From: Jatrophihabitans sp. | GTDB taxonomy: Bacteria > Actinomycetota > Actinomycetes > Mycobacteriales > Jatrophihabitantaceae | Reading direction: 5' to 3' | Length of the DNA: 64,000 nt | Assembly: GCA_036399055.1 (NCBI GenBank) | Contig: DASWNX010000011.1 | Span: 1-64,000 of the forward strand | Shown: positions 32,496 through 42,574 of the stretch, in pieces | How positions within the stretch are numbered: position 1 is the first letter of the stretch | Layout of the letters: every line of letters starts with the position of its first letter | Translations under genes and position numbers: made by a program | Notes under the pieces: generated by a model | What the model was told of the DNA's origin: nothing | Databases searched by the model: none | Seen by the model: the letters and a program-made list of their open reading frames with translations, nothing else

Positions 32496-33131
32496 ATGGC
32501 CGACATCTCGCGTAGAACGCTGTTGAACAGGGCGTTGCTGGTTTCCGCGCTCGGCGGCGGCGCGCTGCTCGGCCTGACCAGGCCGCTCAAGCACAAGCTC
32601 GCCACGCCACCGCCACCGCCGCCTGCGGCGCTGACCGCCGCGCTGGCCCGGCAGGGGCGTCTGCTGGCCGGCTATGACCAGGCGCTGGCGAGTCAACCGG
32701 CGCACCCCGGGGTAGCCGGCCTGCGTGCCGATGTGGCGGCACACGGCAATGCCTTACGCGCGGTCCTGGAGCGTTATCCGGGATGGCGGCTGGGCGTCAC
32801 CGACTCCGCGTCGGGCGGCAGGTCAGGCCCGGACGGCAGGTCGGGCCCGGACGGCAGTGCGTCGTCGGACGGCAGTTCAGCCCCGGACGCCGGCGCGTCG
32901 CCGGGCGGCGGTTCCTCCCCCGTCGCCTCTGCCGGCGTCTCCGTGTCGGCGGGCACTCCCCCGCCGGGCGCCATCCTCGCGTCGCTGGCCGCGGCCAGCA
33001 GCGCCGCGGCGGCCGCTGCCACCCGCGCCTGCCTGGACTGGCCGGCCACCGAGCCACACGCCGCCGAGGTGGTGCCGCTGCTGGGCAGCATCGCCGCCTG
33101 CCTGACCAGTCATGCCCAGGTGCTCCGATGA
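32496..33131 (+). CDS. Tat-exported protein of unknown function
   Basis: The N-terminus DISRRTLLNRALLVSALGGGALLG has the twin-Arg motif SRRTLL and a mild hydrophobic stretch, so Tat export is likely. The rest is Ala-rich helical sequence (AALTAALARQGRLLAGYDQAL, ATRACLDWPATEPHAAEVVPLL) interrupted near residues 107-140 by a Gly/Ser/Asp-rich repetitive linker (GRSGPDG twice). It overlaps the DUF4439 gene by four bases, so the two probably act together. Function not recognised. Confidence 0.75.
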   Translation: MADISRRTLLNRALLVSALGGGALLGLTRPLKHKLATPPPPPPAALTAALARQGRLLAGYDQALASQPAHPGVAGLRADVAAHGNALRAVLERYPGWRLGVTDSASGGRSGPDGRSGPDGSASSDGSSAPDAGASPGGGSSPVASAGVSVSAGTPPPGAILASLAAASSAAAAAATRACLDWPATEPHAAEVVPLLGSIAACLTSHAQVLR

Positions 33132-33646
33132 CCGCGCCTGACCAGGACGCCGTGGCCCGAGGCCTGCAGCGGGTGCTGGCCGCCCACCACGCCGCGGTCT
33201 TCGGCTATCCGGTCATCGGGGTGGCATTGCGCGACCCCGGCCAGGTTCAGCTGGTTCGCGGCCTGGAAGGGCGCCACCGGCACGCCCGCGACGAGCTGAT
33301 GGCCCAACTGGTCAACCGCCGGGCCACCCCGGCGCCGGCCGAGGCCAGCTACGCCCCGGCCAAGCCGGTGACCGCGCCGGCCGACGCCCAGCGTTGGGCG
33401 CTGGAGCTGGAGCAGGACTGCGCCGCCGCCTACCGCTACCTGCTGGTGGCGCCGGTGCTGGTCACCGGGTCCGGCGCGAGCGGCTCTGCCGCCAACGGAG
33501 CCGGCCGCCAGGGGCTCAGCGCCGCCGAGCAGGCCGCCCTCCGGCGGCAGGCCTTGGCCGGGTTGAGCACCGCCGCCCTGAACGCCACCCAGTGGCGCTC
33601 GCTGCTGAGCCCGGCGACTCCCACGGTCGCCTTTCCTGGCCTGTAG
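33128..33646 (+). CDS. DUF4439 ferritin-like domain protein
   Basis: 172 residues, helical, with pattern ALQRVLAAHHAAVFGYPVIG then RHRHARDELMAQLV and LELEQDCAAAYRYLLVA, the ferritin-like four-helix arrangement of actinobacterial DUF4439 proteins. Acidic and His residues are in place for a possible metal site, but this is not proven. The ATG at 33128 overlaps the stop of the Tat protein (ATGA). Codons at 33505-33536 are repeated in the downstream spacer. Confidence 0.8.
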   Translation: MTAPDQDAVARGLQRVLAAHHAAVFGYPVIGVALRDPGQVQLVRGLEGRHRHARDELMAQLVNRRATPAPAEASYAPAKPVTAPADAQRWALELEQDCAAAYRYLLVAPVLVTGSGASGSAANGAGRQGLSAAEQAALRRQALAGLSTAALNATQWRSLLSPATPTVAFPGL

Positions 33647-33666
33647 TCAGCGACGCTCGGACCGGC

Positions 33667-33698
33667 CCGCCAGGGGCTCAGCGCCGCTGAGCAGGCCG
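33667..33698 (+). repeat. Intergenic copy of a DUF4439 coding segment forming a terminator-like palindrome
   Basis: These 32 bases repeat 33505-33536 of the DUF4439 gene with one change (ccgag to ctgag). The change makes gctcagc-gcc-gctgagc (33676-33692) a perfect 7-bp hairpin. It sits between convergent DUF4439 and HAD genes and could end either transcript. Confidence 0.65.
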
Positions 33699-33719
33699 GC
33701 GCCGCGTGATCCGGCGGCT

Positions 33720-34457
33720 TCAGTCTGGACGGCCGCGCGCCGGCAACCCGCCGGCCAACCAGCCATCGAGCAGCGGGACCAGGTCGAGCAGCTCATGCAC
33801 CACCGCGTCCGGCGTGCCCTCGATGCCGGTGGTCTGCGCCGCGGGGATGTCGCTGTGCGGCACCAGCACGGCGTGCATGCCCACCCGGTTGGCGCCGAAG
33901 ACGTCCTCGAACAGGCGGTCGCCGACGTACACCGCCCGGGCCGGGTCAGTGACTCCCACCGCGTCCAGCGCGGCCCGGAAAGCCTCAGGATGCGGTTTGG
34001 CCCAGGCGATCTCGGAGGAGTACACCGCGCCGTCGATCAGGTGGTCGACTCCGTCGCGTTGAAAGATCCGCTGGTGCTCGGCGGCCGGCCAGGTCGTGTT
34101 CGACAGCACCCCCACCTTCAGACCGCGTCCGCGCAGGGCGCTGAACAGCTCGGGCACCGCCGGGTCGGTGTAGCTGTGGGCGTCCCACCACTGGTAGTAG
34201 GTGCGACGCTGCTGCTCGGTCAGCGTCAGGGCCGCCTGCTCCACGATCTGGTCGAAGGTGCCGCTGCGGTGGTCATCGTCCTTGATCGCCGCCCACACGC
34301 TGCTCTCGGCCGCGTGCAGAGCGGCGGCCTGCGCCTCGTCGGCGGTGACCGCCAGCCAGCACTCGAAGGGGTCGATGGTGTGCCACGGCGTCAAGGTGCC
34401 GCCCCAGTCGAAGATCACCGCGTCCAGGGGTCGGCTGCTCAGGACTGCGCCGCCCAT
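33720..34457 (-). CDS. HAD-superfamily hydrolase
   Basis: Probable phosphatase. Motif I is AVIFDWGGTLT (the second Asp of DxDxT is replaced by Gly, as in a common actinobacterial HAD subgroup), motif II VGVLSNTTW, motif III with Lys in WAKPHPEAF, and motif IV VYVGDRLFEDVFGA. 245 residues. Start overlaps the stop of the upstream GNAT gene by one base (TGATG), so they are co-translated. Substrate unknown. Confidence 0.85.
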   Translation of the reverse strand: MGGAVLSSRPLDAVIFDWGGTLTPWHTIDPFECWLAVTADEAQAAALHAAESSVWAAIKDDDHRSGTFDQIVEQAALTLTEQQRRTYYQWWDAHSYTDPAVPELFSALRGRGLKVGVLSNTTWPAAEHQRIFQRDGVDHLIDGAVYSSEIAWAKPHPEAFRAALDAVGVTDPARAVYVGDRLFEDVFGANRVGMHAVLVPHSDIPAAQTTGIEGTPDAVVHELLDLVPLLDGWLAGGLPARGRPD

Positions 34458-35311
34458 CAGAACAGCACCGTGCTCAGCGTGCCGATCTGGCGCATGCCCA
34501 GCCGGTCGTAGAGCCGGCGTCCGGCGATGTTGTAGTCGTTGACGTACAGGCTCACCGACGGCGCGACTTCCAGGGCGAGCTGCAGGACCGCCGCCATCGC
34601 CGCCGTGGCGACTCCGCGTCCGCGTAGGTCAGGGCGCACCCAGACACCCTGGACCTGAGCGGTCGCGCTCCCCAGCACCCCGATCTCGGCCTTGAACTCG
34701 ACCTGGCCGCGCGCGTCGAAGCAGGCGAAGGCCCGGCCGGAGCTGATCAGCTCGGCCACCCGAGCCCGGTAGCCGCGTCCGGCGTCCTGGCCCGTCGGTG
34801 ACATGCCGAGCTCCTCGGTGAACATCGACACCGCCGCCGGCAGGAACTGTGGCAACTCGCTCAGACGAACCCGGCGGACCCGGCTGTCGGGCTCGACGCC
34901 CGACGACGGCGTGTCGGCGTACAGCAGCGGCTGGCTGGCCCGCACGGCGCGCGCCGGGCCCCAACGCCGCGACAGCACCGCCCACATCGCCTCGACCGAG
35001 TCGCAGGCTCCCACGATCGACGAGCAGCCGCGGCCGGTCCGGGCCAGCTGGCCGGCGATCAACTCCAGGGCGCCGAGGTCCTCGCCGACCGGGATCAGGT
35101 TGCCGCCGGCGAAGGCCGCCGCCCGCAGCCCGTCGCCGGCCTCGCCGACGCCCCAGAGGTAGCCGCCCAGCCGCTGCGGATTCAGGTCCGGGGCGCGGCG
35201 CAAGCGGGCCTCGACCACGCAGTTGAGCACCCGGTCGCGCTGCACCAGTGACCGCACCGCCAGCTCGTCGGCAGCCGCCAGCACCCGCGGCTGGACCTGA
35301 ATCACGGTCAT
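34457..35311 (-). CDS. GNAT acetyltransferase with DUF4081 N-terminal domain
   Basis: The N-terminal half (RDRVLNCVVEARLRRAPDLNPQRLGGYLWGV) is the DUF4081 type. The C-terminal GNAT fold has the acetyl-CoA motif VWVRPDLRGRGVATAAMAAVLQLAL and LYVNDYNIAGRRLYDRLGM. Homologues lie beside ispG in mycobacteria. ATG at 35311 gives 284 residues; the frame stays open upstream but reads through the gap. A 22-bp tandem repeat lies directly upstream. Confidence 0.85.
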   Translation of the reverse strand: MTVIQVQPRVLAAADELAVRSLVQRDRVLNCVVEARLRRAPDLNPQRLGGYLWGVGEAGDGLRAAAFAGGNLIPVGEDLGALELIAGQLARTGRGCSSIVGACDSVEAMWAVLSRRWGPARAVRASQPLLYADTPSSGVEPDSRVRRVRLSELPQFLPAAVSMFTEELGMSPTGQDAGRGYRARVAELISSGRAFACFDARGQVEFKAEIGVLGSATAQVQGVWVRPDLRGRGVATAAMAAVLQLALEVAPSVSLYVNDYNIAGRRLYDRLGMRQIGTLSTVLF

Positions 35312-35360
35312 ATCCAAAACGTACCGCCAGCGCCCGGCTACGGCGTACCGGCGCTCTAGA

Positions 35361-35426
35361 CCAAAGGCGTTTAAAGCTCTAGCGAAAGGCGTTGAAGCTC
35401 GAGGCGAAAGGCGTTGAAGCTCTAGA
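35361..35426. repeat. Three tandem 22-bp repeats upstream of the GNAT/DUF4081 gene
   Basis: Units at 35361-35382, 35383-35404 and 35405-35426 share the core cgaaaggcgttgaagctc (first unit variant with tttaaagctc). The last unit contains the stop codon of the Eis-like gene. A 22-base period is close to two helical turns, so a row of operator half-sites for the downstream GNAT-HAD pair is possible. Confidence 0.75.
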
Positions 35427-36660
35427 ACGACGTGCCGTGGAACGGCGCCCGGTCGGTGGAGAACGCCAGCGCCAGCCGGGTCAGCAGCCGGGGATCGTCG
35501 CAGCGCAGCGCGCCCGCCCTGGCCAGGGTGTGCAGCCGGTGCCCGCCGAGATAGGCCGAGCCCAGGCCGGCCAGGCCGAAGCTGACCTGCGCCGGCCGGT
35601 CGGTCGGCTGGCAGCTGGCGCCGTCCGGGCCGCCGGTCAGCGCCAGCCGCTGGTCCCCCAGCAACGGGTCTGCGACCTCGATCACCGCCTCGATCTCGAC
35701 CGGGTAGGTGCGCGCGGCCAGGGTCGCTGCCGCGTCGACCGGACGCACCCACAGGCCGTCGTTGACCGCGGTGGTGCGCACCTGCCGGAAGTCGTCGACC
35801 AGGAACGGCAGCGGGTCATCGACCGGGATCTGCTCGCTCTCGATGGTCTGGAACAGGTCCATGCCCAGCAGCACCTGCCAGAGCGCGGCGTGCGCCTCAT
35901 CGCTGCCGATGACGTAGTCGGTGATCCGGCACAGCAGCGCCGGGATGCCGTCGTTCCAATTGTCCTTGACCCGGTAGCTGAGGTAACCCTCCGGATGCGC
36001 CAGGTAGAACTTCGCGCTCAGCCCGCCCCGGTGCTGCTCTCGGTCCAGGAACAGGTGGTCCCACCAGGACTCGTTCCGGTTGAGCGCCCCCGGCACCTGC
36101 TCACGCCAGCGGCGGTGCAGCTCAGGCAGCACCGGCCGGGCCTGCTCGGCGGTGAGCACCCGCACCTCACCGCCGGCCTTCTGCCCGGACTGGGCCAGCT
36201 TGGTGAGCCGCCGGTCGATCACGGTGCGGCGCGTCGAGGACGCCGGGCCGTAGCCGAACCTGCCGTAGATGCCGCCCTCGCTGGCGGTCAGGATGGCCGC
36301 CGGCACGCCCGCCGCGGCGAAGTCGCGCACCTGCCGGTCCATCAGCGCCCGCAGCACCCCGCGCCGCCGGTGCAGCGGGCTGACCGACACCCAGGTGACT
36401 CCGGGCACCGGCAACGCGCCGCCGGGCACCGTCATGGTGAAGTCGTAGTGGCCGGTGACCCCGACGAGCTGGCCCGCCACGGTCGCCACCGTGAACGTCG
36501 GCGGAATCCCGTCGAAGGCGTCCGCGGCGTCCTGCTGGGTGAAGTGCTCGCCGAAGGCGAGGCTGTCCAACCGCAGGATCTCGTCGTAGTCCTGCGGTGT
36601 TCCCGGCCTGAGTTCTAAGTCCACGACCGTTGAGTCTGCTCCGCTGGACCGACCGGCCAC
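35422..36660 (-). CDS. Eis-like GNAT acetyltransferase
   Basis: Fits the Eis (enhanced intracellular survival) family: an N-terminal GNAT domain with WVSVSPLHRRRGVLRALMDRQVRDF and EGGIYGRFGYGPAS, a second GNAT-like domain, a C-terminal SCP2-like region (VEIEAVIEVADPLL) and an exposed C-terminal Phe (FHGTSF), which places the terminal carboxylate in the active site in Eis. 412 residues. Acceptor unknown; Eis proteins acetylate aminoglycosides and polyamines. The GTG at 36660 may not be the true start; VDLELRPGTP is another option. Confidence 0.85.
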   Translation of the reverse strand: MAGRSSGADSTVVDLELRPGTPQDYDEILRLDSLAFGEHFTQQDAADAFDGIPPTFTVATVAGQLVGVTGHYDFTMTVPGGALPVPGVTWVSVSPLHRRRGVLRALMDRQVRDFAAAGVPAAILTASEGGIYGRFGYGPASSTRRTVIDRRLTKLAQSGQKAGGEVRVLTAEQARPVLPELHRRWREQVPGALNRNESWWDHLFLDREQHRGGLSAKFYLAHPEGYLSYRVKDNWNDGIPALLCRITDYVIGSDEAHAALWQVLLGMDLFQTIESEQIPVDDPLPFLVDDFRQVRTTAVNDGLWVRPVDAAATLAARTYPVEIEAVIEVADPLLGDQRLALTGGPDGASCQPTDRPAQVSFGLAGLGSAYLGGHRLHTLARAGALRCDDPRLLTRLALAFSTDRAPFHGTSF

Positions 36661-36679
36661 AAACGGATTACCGCCGGTG

Positions 36680-37840
36680 TCAGCTGATGGCGACGGTCGG
36701 CTCGCCGGAGCCGACGCCGGCGGCCATCATCTCCTCGGCCACCCGCAGCGCCTCTTCGATCAGCGTCTCGACGATCATCGACTCCGGCACCGTCTTGATG
36801 ACCTCGCCGCGGACGAAGATCTGGCCCTTGCCGTTGCCGCTGGCCACGCCCAGATCGGCCTCGCGCGCCTCTCCGGGGCCGTTCACCACGCACCCCATGA
36901 CGGCGACCCGCAGCGGGACCTCGATGCCCTCCAGGCCGGCGGTCACCTTCTCGGCGAGGGTGTAGACGTCGACCTGGGCCCGCCCGCAGGACGGGCAGGA
37001 GACGATCTCGAGCCGGCGCTCGCGCAGGTTGAGCGACTGCAGGATCTGCAGGCCGACCTTGACCTCCTCGACCGGGGGCGCCGACAGCGACACCCGGATC
37101 GTGTCGCCGATGCCCTTGCTCAGCAGCGCGCCGAAGGCCACCGCGGACTTGATGGTGCCCTGGAACGCCGGCCCCGCCTCGGTCACCCCGAGATGCAGCG
37201 GGTAGTCGCACTGCTCGGCCAGCAGCTCATAGGCGCGCACCATGACCACCGGGTCGTTGTGCTTGACCGAGATCTTGAAGTCGCGAAAGCCGTGCTCCTC
37301 GAACAGCGAGGCCTCCCACAGCGCCGACTCGACCAGCGCCTCGGGAGTGGCCTTGCCGTACTTGGCCAGCAGCCGCTTGTCCAGCGAGCCGGCGTTCACC
37401 CCGATCCGGATCGACACCCCGGCGTCGGCCGCGGCGCGCGCGATGGGGCCGACCTGGTCGTCGAAGGCTCGGATGTTGCCCGGGTTCACCCGCACCGCCG
37501 CGCAGCCGGCGTCGATCGCGGCGTAGACGTACCTGGGCTGGAAGTGGATGTCGGCGATCACCGGGATCTGGCTCTTCCTGGCGATCGTCGCGAGCGCGTC
37601 GGCGTCGTCCTGGCTGGGGCAGGCCACCCGGACGATGTCACAGCCGGTGGCGGTCAGCTCGGCGATCTGCTGCAGGGTCGCGTTGACGTCAGAAGTCAGC
37701 GTGGTCGTCATCGACTGCACCGAGATCGGCGCGTCACCGCCGACGGCCACCGAGCCGACCGCGATCTTGCGGGACTTCCTGCGCGGCGCGAGCACCGGCG
37801 GCGGCGCCGTCGGCATGCCCAACGCGATCGGAACGCTCAC
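36680..37840 (-). CDS. ispG: 4-hydroxy-3-methylbut-2-en-1-yl diphosphate synthase
   Basis: [4Fe-4S] enzyme of the MEP isoprenoid pathway. Cluster cysteines are in [11 protein letters not shown] and [11 protein letters not shown], and the TIM barrel includes [23 protein letters not shown] and RVNPGNI. 386 residues. GTG at 37840 has GGAG upstream. dxr lies two genes upstream. Confidence 0.97.
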   Translation of the reverse strand: MSVPIALGMPTAPPPVLAPRRKSRKIAVGSVAVGGDAPISVQSMTTTLTSDVNATLQQIAELTATGCDIVRVACPSQDDADALATIARKSQIPVIADIHFQPRYVYAAIDAGCAAVRVNPGNIRAFDDQVGPIARAAADAGVSIRIGVNAGSLDKRLLAKYGKATPEALVESALWEASLFEEHGFRDFKISVKHNDPVVMVRAYELLAEQCDYPLHLGVTEAGPAFQGTIKSAVAFGALLSKGIGDTIRVSLSAPPVEEVKVGLQILQSLNLRERRLEIVSCPSCGRAQVDVYTLAEKVTAGLEGIEVPLRVAVMGCVVNGPGEAREADLGVASGNGKGQIFVRGEVIKTVPESMIVETLIEEALRVAEEMMAAGVGSGEPTVAIS

Positions 37841-37907
37841 TGGAGTCTCCTCGGTCCTTCTATGTCTGCGGGCAGATGTTCGCCGGAGCGGACTCCGACG
37901 CGCGCGG

Positions 37908-38276
37908 TCAGCGCAGTTCGAGCAGGTCCACCACGAAGATCAAGGTCTCGCCGCCCTTGATGGCGCCGCCTGCGCCGCGATCACCGTAGCCGAGATGCGG
38001 CGGGATGATCAGCTCGCGACGGCCGCCGACCTTCATGCCCTGCACGCCCTGGTCCCAGCCCGCGATCACCCGTCCCTCGCCGAGACCGAAACTGAACGGC
38101 GAGTTGCGGTTGTAACTGGCGTCGAACTCCTCGCCGGTCGAGTACGCGACCCCGACGTAGTGCACGATCGCCTGCTGACCGGCCTGCGCGACCGGCCCGT
38201 CACCCTCGATCAGGTCACGGATCTGCAGTTCACCGGTCGGCTGGGCGGTCGGCATGTCGACCACGGGCTTGGTCAA
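37908..38276 (-). CDS. FKBP-type peptidyl-prolyl isomerase
   Basis: Single FKBP domain of 122 residues without a signal peptide: [40 protein letters not shown] in pieces, then [22 protein letters not shown] and [11 protein letters not shown]. The start is TTG at 38276: AAGGAG lies six bases upstream, better than the ATG seven codons later. It sits between rseP and ispG. Confidence 0.92.
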   Translation of the reverse strand: MTKPVVDMPTAQPTGELQIRDLIEGDGPVAQAGQQAIVHYVGVAYSTGEEFDASYNRNSPFSFGLGEGRVIAGWDQGVQGMKVGGRRELIIPPHLGYGDRGAGGAIKGGETLIFVVDLLELR

Positions 38277-38345
38277 GGCACTCTCCTTCAGGTTGCGGGT
38301 TGGCGTTCAGGTGCGCGGGTTGGTGCTCAGTCAGAGGTCAAGCGC

Positions 38346-39635
38346 TCAGTTGGTCAGTGTGATCGGCTTGACGATATCGGCGTACATCACCAGCACCGAG
38401 AAGACGATCAGGATGCTGGCCACCACGTACATCACGGGCACCAGCTGGGCGACGTCGACGAAGATCTGCTTCGGCCGCTTGCGCAGCCGGGCAAACCCGC
38501 GGCGGGTCGCCTCGACCAGCGCGCCGGCGACGTGGCCGCCGTCCAGCGGCAGCAGCGGCAGCAGGTTGAAGAAGAACAGCAGCAGGTTGACGCTGGCCAG
38601 CAGGCTGATCAGCATCGAGATCTTGTCCAGGGCCGCCACCTCGGCGCTGTCGGCGATCTCGCCGCCGATCCGGCCCAGGCCGATCACCCCGACCGCGCCC
38701 TCCTGGTCGCGCGGATTGCCCTGGAACACCGTGCCCACCAGGCTGGCGATCTTCTCTGGGAACTGCCGCAGGGCCTGCACGCTCAGCCCCAGCTGCTGCC
38801 AGATCACGCTGCGGATCTGGCCAGGGGTCAGCTGCTGGTAGGCCTCGGTGGTGCTGATGCCGATGAAGCCGGCCTGCTTGGTGTTGCCGGCCTCGTCGGC
38901 GTACTTGGTGTTGAGCACCGGGGTGATGCTCAGCTGGGTCGGCTGGCCGTCGCGGCGCACCGCCAGGTTGATCGTCTTGCCGGCCGAGGCCTCGATCACC
39001 CGCACCGCGTCCGACCAGTTCTTGATCGGGGCGCCGTTGATGGCGGTGATCGTGTCGCCGGCCCGCAGCACGCCGTTGGCCGGGGCCTTGCGGTAGTCGG
39101 GGCTGGTCGGGGCCGGGCAGCTCTGCTGGGTGGTGGTGCTGGAGACCACGCACTCGCTGACCGAGCCGACCGTGGTGGTCGGCGCCCGCAAGCCGATCAA
39201 GCCGTACAGCAGGATGGTGAGGATGAAGAAGATCAGCAGGTTCATGCTCGGGCCGCCGAGCATCACGATCATCTTCTTGCCCGGGGTCAACCGGTAGAAC
39301 TGCCGGTCGCCGTCGGCCGGGGTCACCTCGGTGCGGCTGGCGGCGCGGAACTCCTCGACCAGCTCGCCCATCCGGCGCGGCCACCGCGACCGGCTGCCGT
39401 CCGCGCGCGGGGGCACCATTCCGATCATCCGGATGTAACCGCCCAGCGGGATGGCTTTGAGGCCGTACTCGGTCTCGCCGCGCCGCCGTGAGAACAGGGT
39501 GGGGCCGAAGCCGACCATGTACTGGGTGACCCGCACGCCGAACTTCTTGGCCGGGACCAGGTGGCCGATCTCGTGCAGGGCGATGGAGGCCAACAGCCCG
39601 ACGGCGAAGGCAATCACGCCCAGTGCGTAAAGCAC
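38346..39635 (-). CDS. rseP: Site-2 intramembrane zinc metalloprotease (RseP/RasP/Rip1 family)
   Basis: Cleaves anti-sigma factors and other membrane substrates. HEIGH zinc motif at residues 21-25 in the first helix, GGP motif (MLGGPSMNLLIFF), a PDZ domain (GVLRAGDTITAINGAPIKNW), and the LDG motif NLLPLLPLDGGHVAGAL. Start GTG. The 429 residues and position between dxr and ispG match mycobacterial rip1. Confidence 0.94.
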   Translation of the reverse strand: MLYALGVIAFAVGLLASIALHEIGHLVPAKKFGVRVTQYMVGFGPTLFSRRRGETEYGLKAIPLGGYIRMIGMVPPRADGSRSRWPRRMGELVEEFRAASRTEVTPADGDRQFYRLTPGKKMIVMLGGPSMNLLIFFILTILLYGLIGLRAPTTTVGSVSECVVSSTTTQQSCPAPTSPDYRKAPANGVLRAGDTITAINGAPIKNWSDAVRVIEASAGKTINLAVRRDGQPTQLSITPVLNTKYADEAGNTKQAGFIGISTTEAYQQLTPGQIRSVIWQQLGLSVQALRQFPEKIASLVGTVFQGNPRDQEGAVGVIGLGRIGGEIADSAEVAALDKISMLISLLASVNLLLFFFNLLPLLPLDGGHVAGALVEATRRGFARLRKRPKQIFVDVAQLVPVMYVVASILIVFSVLVMYADIVKPITLTN

Positions 39636-39731
39636 GCCTGTGTCATCCTCTCAAACCACCGGTCAGCCCCGGCGGTGTCTCAGCGTCAATTGTGCCCTGT
39701 CCGGCGCGCCTCGGCGGCCAACTGCGGCCGG

Positions 39732-40934
39732 TTACCCGATTCCCAGCGCCGTTCTCGCCTGCCGGCGCGCCCAACGCTGCGCCTGTTCCACGTCGGCGAT
39801 GTCGCGCGGGTTCCCGGCCGCGGCGTGCTCTTCGCCGAGCCAGCGCTCGAGCACCACTGCCACGGTGTCGACTATGCCGAGGAAACCACAGGCCCCGCTG
39901 TGAAAGGCGGCCACCGACTCCTCGTTGGCCGCGTTGAAGACAGCCGGCGCGCAGCCTCCGGCGATGCCGGCCGCCCGCGCCAGCTCAATGGCGGGAAAGG
40001 CCTCGTCGTCCACCGGCTCGAAGGTCCAGGTCTGCGACTGGCGCCAGTCCAGGCCGGGCGCGGCGTCGGCGACCCGGTCGGGCCAGCCCAGCGCCAGCGC
40101 GATCGGCAGCCGCATGTCAGGCGGGCTGGCCTGGGCCAGGGTCGCCCCGTCGACGAACTCGACCATCGAGTGCACCACCGACTGCGGATGCACCACGACG
40201 TCGATGCGGTCATAGCCCACGCCGAACAGCAACTGGGCCTCGATCAGCTCCAGCCCCTTGTTCACCAGGGTCGCCGAGTTCGTGGTGACCAGCGGCCCCA
40301 TCGCCCAGGTCGGATGCGCCAGCGCCTGCCGCGGGGTGACCTCAGTCAGCTCCTCGCGCCGGCGGCCCCGGAACGGGCCGCCGCTGGCGGTCAGCACCAG
40401 CCGGCGCACCTCGGCGGCGCTGCCCGAGCGCAGGCACTGCGCCAGCGCCGAGTGCTCGGAGTCCACCGGCACCAGCTGGCCGGCCGCGGCGGCGGCCAGC
40501 ACCAACGGCCCGCCCGCGATCAGGGACTCCTTGTTGGCCAGCGCGACCGTCCGGCCCGCCTGCAGCGCCGCCAGGGTGGCCCCCAGCCCTTGCGCTCCGG
40601 CCACGCCGTTGAGCACCACCTCGCAGTCCAGGGTGGCCAGCTCGGCAGTCGCCTCCGGGCCGGCGAGCACCTGCGGTCGCGCCCGGCCGGCCGGCCAGTC
40701 GGCTGCCAGCCGCTCGGTCAGCTCCTGCGCCGCGTCCGCCGTGCTGACGCCGACATAACCGACCTGCCAGCGCACCGCCTGCTCGACGAGCAGCTCCAGG
40801 TTGCCGCCGCCGGCGCAGACAGCCGCGACCGAGAACCGGTCTCCGGCGGCGCCGATCACGTCCAGCGCCTGGGTGCCGATCGAGCCGGTCGAACCGAGCA
40901 GGACGATTCGGCGCGGGCCGGCAGAAGTGCTCAT
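39732..40934 (-). CDS. dxr: 1-deoxy-D-xylulose 5-phosphate reductoisomerase
   Basis: Second step of the MEP pathway. NADPH motif [17 protein letters not shown], metal/substrate region [13 protein letters not shown], then SGGPFRG, HPTWAMG and [16 protein letters not shown] at 40934 gives the canonical 400-residue protein; the open frame continues upstream without family similarity. Confidence 0.97.
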   Translation of the reverse strand: MSTSAGPRRIVLLGSTGSIGTQALDVIGAAGDRFSVAAVCAGGGNLELLVEQAVRWQVGYVGVSTADAAQELTERLAADWPAGRARPQVLAGPEATAELATLDCEVVLNGVAGAQGLGATLAALQAGRTVALANKESLIAGGPLVLAAAAAGQLVPVDSEHSALAQCLRSGSAAEVRRLVLTASGGPFRGRRREELTEVTPRQALAHPTWAMGPLVTTNSATLVNKGLELIEAQLLFGVGYDRIDVVVHPQSVVHSMVEFVDGATLAQASPPDMRLPIALALGWPDRVADAAPGLDWRQSQTWTFEPVDDEAFPAIELARAAGIAGGCAPAVFNAANEESVAAFHSGACGFLGIVDTVAVVLERWLGEEHAAAGNPRDIADVEQAQRWARRQARTALGIG

Positions 40935-41066
40935 CGCGCCATTCTGGCCGACCTGCGCAAGCCCGGGGCGCCGACCTGCCCAGCCGCCGCTCCGGGCGCC
41001 AGAATGAGCGGGTGCCAGAATGAGCTGGCCCGAGCACGCCGAACCGCCGTACAGGAGTGATCGAAC

Positions 41067-41336
41067 GTGGCAACCGAGTCCAACCCCATCGCCGGCACCG
41101 ACGTCGAGCACTCGCGGACCCAGGAGCACGAGCGCCCAGAGGACTGGGGCTGGCACCACGAGTTCGTCACCGGGCGCCAGGTCGGCGGCTGGATCACGTT
41201 CTTGATCCTGGGCGCCCTGCTCACCACCACCCACTACAACGACACCGGTGACGTGGCGCTGATCGCGATGATGGTCGTGCTGGCAGCGGGCCTGATCTGG
41301 GACCGCAGGCGCCGCCGCACCCAGTGGCGCGGCTGA
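41067..41336 (+). CDS. DUF2631 small membrane protein
   Basis: 89 residues with a hydrophilic N-terminus containing EDWGWHHEF and two hydrophobic helices ([31 protein letters not shown]) ending in a basic tail ([11 protein letters not shown]). DUF2631 proteins are found next to dxr in actinobacteria. GTG at 41067 with AGGAG about ten bases upstream. Function unknown. Confidence 0.85.
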   Translation: MATESNPIAGTDVEHSRTQEHERPEDWGWHHEFVTGRQVGGWITFLILGALLTTTHYNDTGDVALIAMMVVLAAGLIWDRRRRRTQWRG

Positions 41337-41349
41337 GGCCACCCGAGCT

Positions 41350-42570
41350 TCAGAGCTCGCTGATCCCCCACGGCGACTGGTAGTCGCCGGCCAGCAGCTC
41401 CAGGAAGGGCGCGGCGTCGAAGGCCTCCGGGCCGAGCACGCCGGCCCCGGCCCAGACGCCGCTGTCGATCAGCTCCAGGGCCACCACCGGGTTGACCGCG
41501 GTCTGCCAGAGCACCGCCTGGCAGCCGTACTCGGCCATCGACCACTCGTTGTCCACCACGTGGTAGAGGTAGCTCGATCGCGGCCGGCCGTCGACGCCCC
41601 GGCCGCGGACCCACACCCCCGCGCAGGTCTTGCCGCGCATCCGGTCCCCCAGGCTGGCCGGGTCGGGCAGGGCGGCGGCCACCACGTCGCGCGGGCTGAC
41701 CAACGCCTGGCCCACTCGCAGCGGCGTCACCGAGTCCAGGCCCAGCCGGTGCAGCGTGCGCAGCACCCCGATGAACTCCGCGCCGAGCCCGTACTTGAAG
41801 TCGACCCGCTTGGCCTTGAGCCAGCGGGGCATCAGCAGCACCTCTTCGTGCTCGACGTTGACGCACTCGACCGGGCCGATCCCCTCGGGGAAGTCGAAGA
41901 CCTCAGGCTCGCTGAACGGCTCGGTGGTGTACCAGCCGCGGCCGGCCTCGTAGATCACCGGCGGGTTCAGGCACTCCTCGATGGTGGTCCAGATGGAGAA
42001 GGTGGGCGCGAACATCGGCTGTCCGGCGGAGTCCAGCACCTCCAGGTTCGCCCCGTCGCGCACGCCCAGGTGGTCGATCTCTGAGAACAGGTGGTCACTG
42101 GCGTAGCGGGCCAGCACGTCGGACAGGCCCGGCTCGACGCCGATGCCGACCAGGGCCAGCTTGCCGGCCCGCTCCCAGTCGGGCGCCATCGCGAACTGCT
42201 CGTCACCCAGCTTCACGCCGGTCCGGGAGAACGGGTCCCGCGGGTGCGGGCGCGACAGCGACATCGCCATGTCCAGGTAGTGCGTGCCCGAAGCCAACGC
42301 GGCCCGGAAGATCGGCATGGTGAACCGCGGGTCGGTCGCCCCGAGGACGGCGTCGACGCGCTGCTCGGTGAGCAGCCGGCTGATCGCCGCCTCATCGGAG
42401 GCGTCCAGCTGAACCGCCGCCAGCCGCGGGTCCCCGGCTTCAGCCGCGGCCCGTCGCGCGCGTGCCAGGTCGTAGTCGGCCAGCAGCACGTGTTCGAAGA
42501 ACGGCCGCCGGGCCGCGATCTTGGCCACCGCCGAGCCCACCCCGCCGGCGCCCAGAATCAGCAACCGCAC
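41350..42570 (-). CDS. Saccharopine dehydrogenase / carboxynorspermidine synthase family protein
   Basis: NAD(P)-dependent reductase: Rossmann start [20 protein letters not shown], and [14 protein letters not shown] plus [12 protein letters not shown] in the family catalytic region. 406 residues. It begins four bases after the agmatinase-family gene, so it is co-transcribed with it, which points to a polyamine or guanidino substrate rather than lysine biosynthesis. Carboxynorspermidine synthases belong to the same family, but their usual decarboxylase partner is not in the window. Exact reaction unknown. GTG start. Confidence 0.75.
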   Translation of the reverse strand: MRLLILGAGGVGSAVAKIAARRPFFEHVLLADYDLARARRAAAEAGDPRLAAVQLDASDEAAISRLLTEQRVDAVLGATDPRFTMPIFRAALASGTHYLDMAMSLSRPHPRDPFSRTGVKLGDEQFAMAPDWERAGKLALVGIGVEPGLSDVLARYASDHLFSEIDHLGVRDGANLEVLDSAGQPMFAPTFSIWTTIEECLNPPVIYEAGRGWYTTEPFSEPEVFDFPEGIGPVECVNVEHEEVLLMPRWLKAKRVDFKYGLGAEFIGVLRTLHRLGLDSVTPLRVGQALVSPRDVVAAALPDPASLGDRMRGKTCAGVWVRGRGVDGRPRSSYLYHVVDNEWSMAEYGCQAVLWQTAVNPVVALELIDSGVWAGAGVLGPEAFDAAPFLELLAGDYQSPWGISEL

Positions 42571-42574
42571 GGGG

